The translations under genes and the position numbers were made by a program. Shown here piece by piece: positions 36,118 through 45,720 of a stretch of DNA of 64,000 nucleotides (its first letter is position 1; every line of letters begins with the position of its first letter). Under the pieces are notes generated by a model. It searched no databases. It was given only the letters and a program-made list of their open reading frames with translations, and had not been told where the DNA came from. The DNA is from Algoriphagus yeomjeoni (GTDB lineage: Bacteria; Bacteroidota; Bacteroidia; Cytophagales; Cyclobacteriaceae): the NCBI RefSeq assembly GCF_003259505.1, contig NZ_QLLK01000005.1:124001-188000 (forward strand), given 5' to 3'.

Positions 36118-36225
36118 TTGTATATGTTGCTGTGGTACCTCTTTTTCTGTTGAAAGAGTTTGGGTTTTCCTATAACTACATCTGTCGAGGTGAATTTGTT
36201 TTGAACAAATTTCAGACTCTTCCAT

Positions 36226-36593
36226 TAGTTATTTAAATAAGTACATTCCATCAGGTAAAGGATTTTAATTCAATTCACGTTATTGTTAATGCCCTGTATC
36301 TTATTCATTTTCACACACGATTAGGAGTAGTGGATTAAAGTGAAATTCTTAAGTTTTAAGGATTCATATAATTACCACTTGGGGTGAATAGGGCTTGAGG
36401 TATGTATTTGATCTATTTTTCAAATCCATATTAGCAGAAGTTTACACTTCAAGCTGGTGATGTACTTGATTTGTAGTTTGATAGGGTGATATTAAATTTA
36501 ATAAGGGTAACTAAGGCCTGATCTGTCTTAATTTTGGACTTGTCAATTCGCTTTTGTGAAAATCCTGGACTACATAAGCTTAATTTGAAATAA
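36226..36593. other. Intergenic region without a gene
   Basis: Nearly 370 AT-rich bases between two minus-strand genes. No ORF of coding character, RNA gene or clear hairpin was seen. The left part presumably contains the desaturase promoter and possibly temperature-linked control, but no motif supports this. Confidence 0.45.
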
Positions 36594-37028
36594 TCAATTT
36601 TGATTGTCTTTAACAACTTTTTTGGCCTTTCTCTTTTTTATTTCCCAATAAATGGAGCCTCCTATGGCACCTATTGCAATACCAGCTGGACCGGTAATAA
36701 GAATACCTAGTAAAGGTCCTTGGTTGGCTTCAGGGGTCAAAATCAATGGGCCAAAAAAACCTAGTATGAAGCCTGCTACACCTACCCCGAGAGCTCCAGC
36801 GAGTATGTAAGATCCTTGACTCGGCTTCTTATTTTCTTTTTTTTTCCAAACATGATATGCTAGATAGCCTGCGGTAATAAAACTTGCAATGCTCGAAATT
36901 ACCATTGCCCATTTCGGAGGGTCTGAATCGAAAAATATTGATACAATAGCTCCGAAAATCCAAAATGTAAAATAAAATACAGCTACAAAAGTGACAAAGG
37001 CAGATAAGATTCGGATGGTTTTTTTCAT
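36594..37028 (-). CDS. Small membrane protein of unknown function
   Basis: 144 aa with four predicted transmembrane helices (about 8-32, 40-58, 75-97, 103-125), a short basic loop KKKENKK after the second and a basic tail after the fourth. The third and fourth helices are rich in glycine and small residues (GALGVGVAGFILGFFGP), as in helices that pack tightly. I do not recognise a family. It is a single gene. Confidence 0.6.
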   Translation of the reverse strand: MKKTIRILSAFVTFVAVFYFTFWIFGAIVSIFFDSDPPKWAMVISSIASFITAGYLAYHVWKKKENKKPSQGSYILAGALGVGVAGFILGFFGPLILTPEANQGPLLGILITGPAGIAIGAIGGSIYWEIKKRKAKKVVKDNQN

Positions 37029-37207
37029 TTGTACTGGAAAACGGGTGGATTGAAAGTATGTAAAATACTAAAATTTAATGGGATGCCAGTTTGAGGCCGA
37101 GGCTATTCATTTTTAGAGAATCTGCATTTCGGTCTTGATGTTTAGATCTTCAGTGTTGGTTTTTCACAGCGCAGTTATGAGGTTTTGTTTAGCATATTCC
37201 TTTAAAT

Positions 37208-38752
37208 TTAATTCCACTGAAATGCGAGATACCTAGTCTGTTCATTTCCCATATTTCGAATCGCATGTGGGACTGATGAGCCTAAGAAATAAACATCTCC
37301 AGCTTTACCAAGATATTTCTGGTTACCAATTTCCATCTCTGTTTCACCTTCTATCATGATTACTATTTCTGTGGCCACATGGGTGTGCGGTTCATGGCTT
37401 TTTATGCCTGGGTTCAGATTTGTCATGTGCATTTCATAGTATGGACACATGGCAGTTTCTCGGTGGAAATAATTTCGAATCCCACCTCGGTCATGCGTTT
37501 TATAGTCGAGTTCGCTGTAAGCCAAGATTTCTGATCCTGCCTTTTTTCCCCGTTCCACATCGATATCCTTTGAAGTATAAGCCATCTGATAATATGCCAC
37601 GCCTTCAGATTTAGCTATAAATTCCGCTTTGTCACCAGGCATGATCACTACCACGCTGTTCGCTCCGAGAGTCTTGGATTTACCGTTCAAAGTTGCTTTT
37701 ACCTCGCCTTCCTTGATGATTAAGATTTGCTCTTTTTTGGTATCGAAAAAGGCCTTCTGAGCCGATGGATTGATGAAGTTCACTGTAAAGTCCATATCAT
37801 CAAGATGCATAGTTTTTCCTTTCATCAGGACGGTGTCAGCTTTACCAGAAGGAAAAGAATATACTTGTGATGCGACTCTTTCGGGCACTACATCACTCCA
37901 GAGCCAAGCTAGAGATTCTGGTAAAATCGAACCTGCATGATTGCCATTATGCCCTCCCGTACCTCCAACAAACTCATATTCATAATCCTTGAATTTCAGT
38001 GCAGACTCCATTTGCAGATTGGCTAGCCACCAATTCCCAAATTGATTATTTAGATCTGATGAGCCGTCTTGCATAAACACTTTGATGTCCTTTTTATCAG
38101 TCTTACGAATCATCGGTGGATAATTGTGTCCACCAAGGATGTCCGTGAAACTTCCAATGTGACTGAGTACTTTATGAAAAGATCCTGGATGAAACCAAGC
38201 CGCGCTGAACGCGCAAATGGCTCCGGAAGAAAGTCCGGCAATGGCTCTCATTTTAGGATCGTCAGAGATATTATAACTCTTCTTCAATTCTGGAATCATT
38301 TCATTCAACAAGAAATCACCATATGTAGAGGACATGTCATCATACTCCAAGCTTCTGTTGCTGACTCTATATGGACTTTCTGGTTCTGGCAGATTCTTAT
38401 CATGGCCAGGATTGATAAAAAGCCCAATGGTCACTGGCATCTTCCCCTGCGCGATTAGATTGTCAAAAACGGTAGGGACTTTGAAATCTCCTATTGTATT
38501 GACATAGGCATGCCCGTCCTGAAAAACCATCAATGCAGCTGGCTCCGAGGCATCATATTGCGCTGGTACGTAGATATAGTAATCTCGGATGGTGTTTGGA
38601 AATGTGGTGCTCTCCCAGGAATGTTTTGACACAATTCCCTTCGGAATGGTCTCATAGACTTCTGAGTTAGGGCCGTATTCATAGCCGTCTTGAGCCTTCA
38701 CACTGAATGTACTTAGTGGAAGAAAAAATAAAAGGAAGTAGTAAGTCTTCAC
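37208..38752 (-). CDS. Exported esterase fused to a C-terminal cupin
   Basis: 514 aa. Signal peptide to about KAQ (19-21). Residues about 25-300 form an enterochelin-esterase-like alpha/beta hydrolase (Esterase D/Fes group), with the elbow GLSSGA (around 173-178) and a GGTGGHNGNHAGS segment that would hold the histidine. From about 315 to the end are cupin folds with GDKAEF and a His-rich HEPHTHVATEIVIMIEGE motif plus GSSVPHAIRN, suitable for metal binding. The combination suggests ester cleavage tied to a metal- or sugar-binding cupin. The joint function is not known to me. Confidence 0.82.
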   Translation of the reverse strand: MKTYYFLLFFLPLSTFSVKAQDGYEYGPNSEVYETIPKGIVSKHSWESTTFPNTIRDYYIYVPAQYDASEPAALMVFQDGHAYVNTIGDFKVPTVFDNLIAQGKMPVTIGLFINPGHDKNLPEPESPYRVSNRSLEYDDMSSTYGDFLLNEMIPELKKSYNISDDPKMRAIAGLSSGAICAFSAAWFHPGSFHKVLSHIGSFTDILGGHNYPPMIRKTDKKDIKVFMQDGSSDLNNQFGNWWLANLQMESALKFKDYEYEFVGGTGGHNGNHAGSILPESLAWLWSDVVPERVASQVYSFPSGKADTVLMKGKTMHLDDMDFTVNFINPSAQKAFFDTKKEQILIIKEGEVKATLNGKSKTLGANSVVVIMPGDKAEFIAKSEGVAYYQMAYTSKDIDVERGKKAGSEILAYSELDYKTHDRGGIRNYFHRETAMCPYYEMHMTNLNPGIKSHEPHTHVATEIVIMIEGETEMEIGNQKYLGKAGDVYFLGSSVPHAIRNMGNEQTRYLAFQWN

Positions 38753-38889
38753 GGTCTTTTTTGGGTTAGGTTAAAAGCACTGCTTTCGCAAATTATAATA
38801 CTTTTTCACTTATCCCATGGGAAAAGAGTTTTGGATTGCCCCTTAAAGTCAAGTATTTAGAAGGTCTGAATCTAAATCAGAGTGCCTTC

Positions 38890-39684
38890 TTAATAGATCA
38901 GAAGTGACTCCAGCGTTTTGGGTCCACCTCTCAACACGTTTAGGTCAATCGGTTCTTTAATTCCTTTTACCCTTCCCTTTTCTGTGAATTGCCAAATGAT
39001 CCACAAGTCACTTTTTGGCTCTCGGATAGGATTATAATTTGCAACCCACAAAGGATAATCTTCAAAGCCATGACCACTCAAAACCTCAAGATTGTAAGTG
39101 TCGCCTGTGTATATAATAGGTTTTACCCCAAAGTGAGCTTCGACTAAATTGAGCCAGTTTTGAATTCCCTCTCGGAGTCTATCTTTGGATTGAATCGTGG
39201 AATGCCTCTCAATATCGAGTATTGGGCGAAAATCACCGGGTTTCAAACTTACATTTTTGATGAAGTTCTCTGCTTGCAGGCTGCTATTCTGGTTGGGACG
39301 ATAATAGTGATAAGCACCTCTCCTGATATTCACAGTATCTAAAGCTTTCCAATATTCCTCAAAAAGCTCATCTTGATCATCACCCATTGTTGCTCGAAAA
39401 ATAAAAAATTCAATAGGTCTATCCTTTATTGTTAGCTCGATTTCTTCCCAATTGATTTTACCTTGATAATGAGAGATATCTATACCCAAAATGCCATCAG
39501 CTTGGGTTTTGAAGACGTAATCAAATTTCAATTCCTCATGCTCAGAAATTGGCTTGTTGACATAAGAAGGTTTGCCATGAAGCTGGATCCAAGTAGTATA
39601 AATAAAAAACACCGCTGCGGAGGTCAGGATCACTCCAAGAAATACTAAACCTAGCGGCGCAGACCTTGACTTTTTATTTGGCAT
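38890..39684 (-). CDS. GH25 family lysozyme-like membrane-anchored protein
   Basis: 264 aa. An N-terminal basic segment and transmembrane helix (about 11-31) anchor a periplasmic GH25 domain: GIDISHYQGKINW with the first acidic residue, FRATMG, GAYHYYRP, and LDIERH with the Asp-x-Glu catalytic pair, then YTGDTYN and LWVANY. GH25 enzymes hydrolyse peptidoglycan between MurNAc and GlcNAc. It probably remodels the cell wall. It is in the same direction as an M20 peptidase gene, 41 bp upstream. Confidence 0.88.
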   Translation of the reverse strand: MPNKKSRSAPLGLVFLGVILTSAAVFFIYTTWIQLHGKPSYVNKPISEHEELKFDYVFKTQADGILGIDISHYQGKINWEEIELTIKDRPIEFFIFRATMGDDQDELFEEYWKALDTVNIRRGAYHYYRPNQNSSLQAENFIKNVSLKPGDFRPILDIERHSTIQSKDRLREGIQNWLNLVEAHFGVKPIIYTGDTYNLEVLSGHGFEDYPLWVANYNPIREPKSDLWIIWQFTEKGRVKGIKEPIDLNVLRGGPKTLESLLIY

Positions 39685-39725
39685 TTATCTTTAATATCAT
39701 TTCGAAGAGGCGCGAATTTACTGGT

Positions 39726-41012
39726 TTACCTAGTCAATCGATAAAGGAATAAGGTGCTTCTTTTGATTAATTCAGGGTATTCTTTCATGTTAATTGTTTC
39801 TCCAGGAGCATGGGCTCCATTTCCTGAAGCACCTAGACCATCTAAACAATCCACGAAGTCAGCAACAAAGGAGATGTCTCCAGCGCCGCGACTGCCTGGA
39901 TCACCAGGTTTCACTTCGCCCAAATCCATTTCTTGACTCAGTTCGTTAAGTTTCTCTGCCAAAGCCAAGTTTCCTTCCGTAGGAATCATGGATGGCAATC
40001 CATCTTCAAAGGTGATTTCGGCATCGGTTTGATTTAGATGTCGGGCCACTATCGCCTTCATTTTTATTCTTGCGGCTACTTTTTGTTCTTCGCCTAAAAA
40101 CCTCAAATCACCAGTTACAAATGCCTCTCTGGCAACAATATTTGTTTTGCCAAGTGCCTCTCCCTTTCCTGTTTCGGTATTATAACTGATATCTGAACCT
40201 CCAATAATCTGTCCTGGATTGAAGGTCAAATACTGTTCTCCTGCCAATTCTTCTTGGAATTCTGTTAAAATTCTTGCGGCTTCGTATATAGCTCCGTATC
40301 CCACAGACTCCCTGAAAACCCCGCTGGAGTGGGACTGTTTTCCGCTAGTTTTTAGTTTCCATCCGCTGCTGCCTCTTCTCGCTACAGTTGCGATGCCGAA
40401 ACTCTGGGTAGTTTCATAAGCCAAGGCAATGTCATGTTCTTTTGCTCTTGCAATAAAATCCCTTCGTGAGAGCTCCTCATCAGCTGAGCTTTCTTCATCG
40501 CCGGTGAAATAAACGGTAATCGTTTTATCCTCCAACATTCCCAAATCATGTAAGGCTTTCAGACTCGCCAAAATCATTACATCACCACCTTTCATGTCAT
40601 TTACACCTTGTCCCGTTGCGGTAGAATCATTTAAATAGGTGAAAGGAGTAAACGGCATATCTTTCTCGAAAACTGTATCGAGATGACCTATCATAAAAAT
40701 CTTTTTCCCGGAATTTCCTTTGCGCGTAGCGATAAAATGTCCAGCTCTCTTGGCCTCTGGAGGAAGTTTATACCACTCTGTTTCAAATCCAATCTTTTGA
40801 AATTCCCTTTCGAAAACATCGGAAACAGCTTTTACTCCTTCCAGATTGAGTGAACCTGAATTTATATTAGTTACCTCTTCAAGAAGCGCTACGGTTGCTT
40901 GGTAGTTTTTCTCTACTTCGGCGATCAGTTTTTCTTCATCATGGGAGAGCCGTTGGGCAGAAATAGAGTAATGTAAGCCTAGAAGGAAAAATACTAAGAT
41001 GATTTTTTTCAT
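39726..41012 (-). CDS. Exported M20 family peptidase (glutamate-carboxypeptidase-like)
   Basis: 428 aa with a Sec signal peptide ending near SAQ (17-19). Metal ligands and catalytic residues are in MIGHLDTVF, GVNDMKGGDVMI, GDEESS and the C-terminal GSRGAGDISFV. A dimerisation domain interrupts the catalytic domain. The M20A arrangement resembles carboxypeptidase G2, which removes C-terminal glutamate from acyl-glutamates or folates. The natural substrate is unknown. It is probably co-transcribed with the GH25 gene downstream. Confidence 0.87.
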   Translation of the reverse strand: MKKIILVFFLLGLHYSISAQRLSHDEEKLIAEVEKNYQATVALLEEVTNINSGSLNLEGVKAVSDVFEREFQKIGFETEWYKLPPEAKRAGHFIATRKGNSGKKIFMIGHLDTVFEKDMPFTPFTYLNDSTATGQGVNDMKGGDVMILASLKALHDLGMLEDKTITVYFTGDEESSADEELSRRDFIARAKEHDIALAYETTQSFGIATVARRGSSGWKLKTSGKQSHSSGVFRESVGYGAIYEAARILTEFQEELAGEQYLTFNPGQIIGGSDISYNTETGKGEALGKTNIVAREAFVTGDLRFLGEEQKVAARIKMKAIVARHLNQTDAEITFEDGLPSMIPTEGNLALAEKLNELSQEMDLGEVKPGDPGSRGAGDISFVADFVDCLDGLGASGNGAHAPGETINMKEYPELIKRSTLFLYRLTR

Positions 41013-41045
41013 GGGAGGTGAATAAGTAGATAGAATATAAAGCTA

Positions 41046-41342
41046 TTAAAACATCTTCAAAGAGTTGCCACTTGCAAAATGTGTAACCGGAAAGCCTAAA
41101 TAATCTGATCTTAATTCCCGGATTTTAATGTGCTCACGGTTGTAGTAAAAGGAGCATTCGGAATTTAGGTAATTACCAAATCCATGATTTCTCCTACGGT
41201 GTAGTCTATCTTGGACTTTGAAAAGGCTGTAAATGGATAGGAGACTAACCCCGACCCAATCAATAGACTGGATGTTTTGATAAGATTTTCTACTGTTGGA
41301 GTTCATTTTTTGGGGTTTGCTAATCATAGAAATCCGGAGCAT
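41046..41342 (-). CDS. Doubtful hypothetical ORF
   Basis: 98 codons with an Arg/His/Tyr/Asn-rich composition unlike the neighbouring proteins and no signal, motif or family that I recognise. A short FYYNREHIKI segment recalls the C-terminus of IS3-type transposases, but nothing around it supports an insertion sequence, so this is too weak to name. It lies between the M20 gene and a terminator. It could be a decayed gene or chance ORF. Confidence 0.2.
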   Translation of the reverse strand: MLRISMISKPQKMNSNSRKSYQNIQSIDWVGVSLLSIYSLFKVQDRLHRRRNHGFGNYLNSECSFYYNREHIKIRELRSDYLGFPVTHFASGNSLKMF

Positions 41343-41362
41343 TTAAGATAAGTAAAAGCAAC

Positions 41363-41392
41363 AAAAAAGCCGCTTGCTACATGCAAACGGCT
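41363..41392 (-). terminator. Rho-independent terminator of the lipoprotein gene at 41415
   Basis: A 10-bp stem AGCCGCTTGC/GCAAACGGCT with one G-T pair (41368-41377 with 41383-41392) and a 5-base loop; T-run on the minus strand. It starts 22 bases after the stop codon. Confidence 0.8.
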
Positions 41393-41414
41393 CTATTTGA
41401 CTTTTGGTATTTGG

Positions 41415-42074
41415 TTAATTCACCGAAATATTGGAGAACCAGATAAACCGATTTCCATCTGCTCCCATATGGTCTTTTACCAAGGTGATTGGGCCAAATT
41501 TTTCTTCATTTTCCCAAGTCCAAGTTCTGCCTTCGGCACCATTTCCTCTTCTAAAAGTCCATTCTAAAATTTTATGATTATCATCCAAATACAAATCATA
41601 AGCATCACCTGGAGTGTATCCCATGCCTGGTGCTTTAGCCTCTCCTGAGCTATAAACTATGGTCAGTTTAGTAGAGTTGGTGCCCTTGATCGGTGTAGGT
41701 ACATTTTCCTCAGTTTCGTAGGTGTACCCAGTGTCCCAAGCCAGTTGGAATGGCATCATAAACCAATATTTGTCATTGACAAATCCAGCGTCTTTATCAG
41801 GCATAGACTCTGCAGTGAGGCTGTATGTAAATGTGGTGTCAGTTCCTGAGTAATAGACTGTACTATCTTTGATATTCCATTTCCAATCACGTGATAGTAC
41901 ATTCACTGAGTCGCGCTGCACATTCCATGTGTATGCTATAGAGTTTACCTCGTCAAACTTATCAAAACCATAGGCCATTGCTACTTTCATAGGCAAGGTG
42001 TCCGGCATAGTTTCTTTTGGTTGGCAAGCCTGGAGAGCCCAGACTAGCAATAATATGAGCGTAAGATTCTTCAT
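41415..42074 (-). CDS. Hypothetical lipoprotein
   Basis: 219 aa. A lipoprotein signal peptide ends with LQAC (Cys17). The rest is beta-rich, with many Trp, Thr and Asp residues and a DAYDLYLDDNHKILEW segment near residue 165. No other motif is visible. Its composition suits an outer-membrane or periplasmic lipocalin- or YceI-like beta fold, but I do not recognise a family. It is a single gene with its own terminator. Confidence 0.65.
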   Translation of the reverse strand: MKNLTLILLLVWALQACQPKETMPDTLPMKVAMAYGFDKFDEVNSIAYTWNVQRDSVNVLSRDWKWNIKDSTVYYSGTDTTFTYSLTAESMPDKDAGFVNDKYWFMMPFQLAWDTGYTYETEENVPTPIKGTNSTKLTIVYSSGEAKAPGMGYTPGDAYDLYLDDNHKILEWTFRRGNGAEGRTWTWENEEKFGPITLVKDHMGADGNRFIWFSNISVN

Positions 42075-42360
42075 GGATAAGTTTTTTTTATAAAGTTAAC
42101 AGACTTAAGATTCAGATTGATTTTTTAGCCACTTTTTATACCTCTGGTACTCAAATAGTTGAAATAGGCTTTGGATGAATTTAAAAAACCTATTTATAAA
42201 CAACATACAAAGAAATGAAGGGGGAAGAAATATTCACTTTTTCCTGTTGAAGTTACTTGCAGTATAACTTTGACTATCCAGAAGTGAATTAGCTGCGATG
42301 CAAATTATTTTCTAGTATCTGAATGCTCTAGTGATAATGGTATTCGTTATTAAAATGGTA

Positions 42361-43035
42361 TTATAAAGCATACTTCGCTTTAGGGAATTCGATATTTAAA
42401 GGGTTAATTTTTACTGCGAACAATGGTTTTTTAGAGGTGAGATCAGGGAAATAAGTAGGATCCATAGTTAAGTGTTTGACTTTAGCGAGTTTTCCCCAAC
42501 CGTTCCCTGAGGGTTTTGTGAAGAAATCAACCTTATCCCATAGTTGGTGTAGTTCTATAGGTAAAAAACTTGTTGACATAGGAAATGGAATTCCACCAGA
42601 CTTCACTTTGCATGAAAAAGCAATCTTGTCACCGTCTTTAACTTCAATATGCTCCATGCCCTTAATTTTCTCCCAGGAAATCTCTAAAGTCTGTTTTGGA
42701 ATTCCCCAATTGGATCGACCATTTTGAGTACTTACTTCAGTACTCACGTAGATTTTGGTGATAGACTGCTTGTCGTAAAGAGAAAATTTCCCCGGTAGGA
42801 AAAGTAATTCTTTGTATGGGCCAACTGGTGAGGAATTATAGTTTACTAACATTAGGTAGCCTAAGCCACCTTTAAATTTTCCTTTCAAATGATCTGGTAA
42901 ATCCCCATTGCGCTCCAGCCATTTTCTTGAAAATTTATAGACCAAAATTATCCCCTCTCCCTGCAATTTCCATGGTGCGGGAGCCTGCTTGAACAATTTC
43001 AAGTTCTTGAGAATGATTTGATGATTTTCAGGCAT
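42361..43035 (-). CDS. Acetoacetate-decarboxylase-like fold protein
   Basis: 224 aa from ATG 43035, which overlaps the end of the SDR gene by 8 bp; the open frame to 43068 adds 11 residues. The segment NYNSSPVGPYKELLFLPG and the later WGIPKQTLEISW match the acetoacetate-decarboxylase superfamily. The Schiff-base lysine expected in true decarboxylases could not be assigned confidently, so the reaction is unknown. It is the last gene of an operon with an SDR and a sugar-acid dehydratase. Confidence 0.65.
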   Translation of the reverse strand: MPENHQIILKNLKLFKQAPAPWKLQGEGIILVYKFSRKWLERNGDLPDHLKGKFKGGLGYLMLVNYNSSPVGPYKELLFLPGKFSLYDKQSITKIYVSTEVSTQNGRSNWGIPKQTLEISWEKIKGMEHIEVKDGDKIAFSCKVKSGGIPFPMSTSFLPIELHQLWDKVDFFTKPSGNGWGKLAKVKHLTMDPTYFPDLTSKKPLFAVKINPLNIEFPKAKYAL

Positions 43036-43789
43036 AAGGTGAAGGGCTAACACTTGTCCATCCACCATCTATCACTAAAGTTTGTCCGGTGATATGCCTT
43101 GCTTCATCAGAAACCAGAAACGCAGCTGCATTCGCGATATCCTTCACTGCAGCCGGTCTGCCTAGTGGAGTGATTTTCGACCAGGTATTTTCATATTCAG
43201 GATCAAGGATAGTTCTGTTTGTTACCGTTGCTCCTGGTGCAATAGTGTTTACTCTGATTTTAAATGGAGCAAGTTCGAGAACCAAGTTCTTCGCAAGCAT
43301 TTCCAGAGCAGCTTTACTCATGGCATATGCAGCGAGATTTTCATGGCTTTGATGCGCTGTGACGGAAGAAGTGAAAAGCAACGCACCACCATTCACCTGA
43401 TCTTTCATCACATTTGCAGCAGCCTGAGCCAAGAAGAAAGTGCCTAGTTGATTTACTTTGGTCACTTCCATAAAATCTGCTCTGGAATACTCCAAGAAGG
43501 GTCCAAATAATGTGATTCCTGAATTAGCTACCACAATATCCAGTGTTCCAAAATTGGTCAGAGCTGTCTGTATCAACTCTTCTATCACTTCCTCAGCGCT
43601 AGAATCCCCGGAAACAGCAATGGCTTGTACCCCATGAGCAATACTAATTTTCTTACAGGCTTCAGTAATGAGCCCTTCTTCAAGGTCATTAATAATGATA
43701 TTCACACTTTGGGCAGCAAGTTTTTCGGCAATTGCTAATCCAATTCCCTGCCCTGCTCCGGTGATTATAGCGGTTTTTTTGGGTATCAT
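43028..43789 (-). CDS. Short-chain dehydrogenase/reductase in a sugar-acid operon
   Basis: 253 aa classical SDR: TGAGQGIG at 10-17, NSG in place of NAG (about 89-91), the Ser of FTSSVTA, YAMSK as the Tyr-x3-Lys motif, and a closing TGQTLVIDGGW. It starts one base after the dehydratase gene stop region (spacing 1 bp), so it is translated from the same message. From context it could be the sugar 1-dehydrogenase that feeds the dehydratase, or the dehydrogenase of the keto-deoxy acid; this is inference. Confidence 0.86.
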   Translation of the reverse strand: MIPKKTAIITGAGQGIGLAIAEKLAAQSVNIIINDLEEGLITEACKKISIAHGVQAIAVSGDSSAEEVIEELIQTALTNFGTLDIVVANSGITLFGPFLEYSRADFMEVTKVNQLGTFFLAQAAANVMKDQVNGGALLFTSSVTAHQSHENLAAYAMSKAALEMLAKNLVLELAPFKIRVNTIAPGATVTNRTILDPEYENTWSKITPLGRPAAVKDIANAAAFLVSDEARHITGQTLVIDGGWTSVSPSPYA

Positions 43790-43790
43790 T

Positions 43791-45509
43791 TTAATGCGAA
43801 TCCCGTTTTACTTCGGATCCTGAACTGCCTTGGAGGAAATCAAAGTCTACCCCTTCGTGAGCTTGGTTGACTTTGTCTAGAAATAAATTGACGTAGCCAC
43901 GCTCATAAGGCAAGTTTAGAGGCTTAAATTCCGCTCTTCTTTTTTCAAATTCTTCGTCAGAGATCAACAGGTTTAAGGTTCTTGCAGGAACATTTAGCTC
44001 AATCATATCTCCAGTTTGAACTAATGCCAATGGTCCACCGATAGCTGACTCTGGCGATACGTGGAGGACCACTGTACCATATCCTGTTCCGCTCATTCTT
44101 CCATCAGAAATACGAACCATGTCTTTGACACCTTTAGCAAGGAGCTTTTGGGGTAACCCCATATTGCCGACTTCAGGCATTCCAGGATAGCCTTTTGGCC
44201 CCACGTTTTTCATTACCATGATGCAGGTTTCATCGATGTCCAACTCAGGAGTATCAATTCTGGCTTTGTAATCATCTATATCGTTAAAAACAACTGCTCG
44301 GCCGGTGTGAGTCAGTAGGCTAGGAGTGGCCGCGGATGGCTTGATGACAGCTCCATTGGGACAAAGGTTGCCTTTCAAAACTGCAATTCCTGAGTCAGGT
44401 TTTATAGGTTTTTCGAAAGTGCCTATTAGATTTCTATCATAGCATTGAGCTTTAGAGAAGTTTTCACCGATAGGTTTACCATTTGCGGTGATTTCACCGA
44501 GATGCAAATGTTTTTCAATTTCCTTCATTACCGCTGGAAGGCCTCCAGCATAAAATAGGTCTTCCACCCAATGCTCTCCAGATGGCTGCACATTAGCAAT
44601 CAGCGGAATCATAGAAGAAAATTTATCAAAATCAGTCAAATCAACATCTACTCCAATTCTTTTGGCGATGGCAGTAAGGTGCAGGATAAAATTGGTTGAC
44701 CCTCCCAAAGCTGCATTCACCATAATAGAATTTTCAAATGCTTTGCGCGTGAGGATTTTGCTCATTTTCAAGTCTTCATTTACCATTTCGACGATCCGCA
44801 TACCCGTCATGTGTGCAAGCACTTTGCGTCTTGAATCAGCTGCAGGGATGGTGGCGTTATCAGGTAAGGAGAGACCAAGTGACTCAACCATTGCTGCCAT
44901 AGTGGATGCGGTGCCCATAGGTGCGCAGTGCCCCACTGAGCGAGACATAGCTGCCTCGGCTTCTATCATGTCGTCTTGGGTCATTTTACCGAGCTTGAAC
45001 TCCTCTGCAAATCTCCAGATGTCAGAAGTGCCTATTTTTTTTCCTTTGTAGCGGCCGACTAGCATAGGGCCACCTGAAAGGACTATTGAAGGAATATCCA
45101 CAGATGCCGCTCCCATGACTAAAGAAGGGGTAGTTTTATCACATCCGCACATGAGGACTACACCATCCATTGGGTTTGCTCGGATACTTTCTTCCACATC
45201 CATGCTAGCAAGATTTCGAAAAAGCATGGCGGTGGGCTTGATAGAGCATTCACCCAGTGACATTACTGGGAATTCAAGTGGAAACCCTCCAGCTTCCCAG
45301 ATTCCGCGCTTCAGCGCTTCGGCTAGATCTCTAAAATGTGCGTTGCAGGGAGTAAGCTCGGACCATGTATTGCAGATTCCGATAACAGGCTTATCTCCTT
45401 CAAAAAGGTGGTGAGGAAAACCTTGGTTTTTCATCCAGGACCGATAAATAATCCCGTCTTTTCCTGTGCGTCCGTACCAATCTTGGCTCCGGAGTTTTTT
45501 CTTTGACAT
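43791..45509 (-). CDS. IlvD/Edd-family sugar-acid dehydratase
   Basis: 572 aa. Fe-S dehydratase with the three conserved cysteines spaced as in L-arabinonate/D-xylonate dehydratases: Cys55 (LTPCNAHF), Cys123 (CGCDKTTP) and Cys195 (GHCAPMGTAS). These would hold a [2Fe-2S] cluster. The subgroup also has the SWMKNQGF start. It dehydrates aldonic acids to 2-keto-3-deoxy acids. True IlvD (dihydroxyacid dehydratase) is less likely because of these subgroup segments and because no branched-chain genes are nearby. It is the first gene of a three-gene operon with an SDR and an acetoacetate-decarboxylase-like protein. Confidence 0.87.
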   Translation of the reverse strand: MSKKKLRSQDWYGRTGKDGIIYRSWMKNQGFPHHLFEGDKPVIGICNTWSELTPCNAHFRDLAEALKRGIWEAGGFPLEFPVMSLGECSIKPTAMLFRNLASMDVEESIRANPMDGVVLMCGCDKTTPSLVMGAASVDIPSIVLSGGPMLVGRYKGKKIGTSDIWRFAEEFKLGKMTQDDMIEAEAAMSRSVGHCAPMGTASTMAAMVESLGLSLPDNATIPAADSRRKVLAHMTGMRIVEMVNEDLKMSKILTRKAFENSIMVNAALGGSTNFILHLTAIAKRIGVDVDLTDFDKFSSMIPLIANVQPSGEHWVEDLFYAGGLPAVMKEIEKHLHLGEITANGKPIGENFSKAQCYDRNLIGTFEKPIKPDSGIAVLKGNLCPNGAVIKPSAATPSLLTHTGRAVVFNDIDDYKARIDTPELDIDETCIMVMKNVGPKGYPGMPEVGNMGLPQKLLAKGVKDMVRISDGRMSGTGYGTVVLHVSPESAIGGPLALVQTGDMIELNVPARTLNLLISDEEFEKRRAEFKPLNLPYERGYVNLFLDKVNQAHEGVDFDFLQGSSGSEVKRDSH

Positions 45510-45720
45510 ATAGGTTGTTTTGGCTATTAAAGCCAGAATTTACCAAAATTTTTGCAAAGGAAAGAAATGAAAGAATATTGCTCTGGTATTTATTTTATGT
45601 CCAAATAGATTCTTGAATAAGGTCAAGTTCTTAGTGGAATCTCTGGTGGAAGCCTATCTTTCTGATAAAGTGTTGGTAATGAGTTAGAGAGAATAAAAAA
45701 TCCTTGTCAATAGACTCACT

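Noticed and set aside
38069..38458. A 129-codon plus-strand ORF inside the esterase-cupin gene
   Set aside because: Antisense shadow of a gene with clear motifs; no coding features of its own.
41046..41342. Remnant of an IS3-type transposase
   Set aside because: Only one short FYYNREH-like segment is suggestive; there are no terminal inverted repeats, no DDE motif and no second ORF. Kept only as a doubtful ORF.
43791..45509. Dihydroxy-acid dehydratase IlvD of branched-chain amino acid synthesis
   Set aside because: Subgroup segments, cysteine spacing and the SDR/decarboxylase-like partners fit the sugar-acid dehydratase branch; no ilv or leu gene is nearby.
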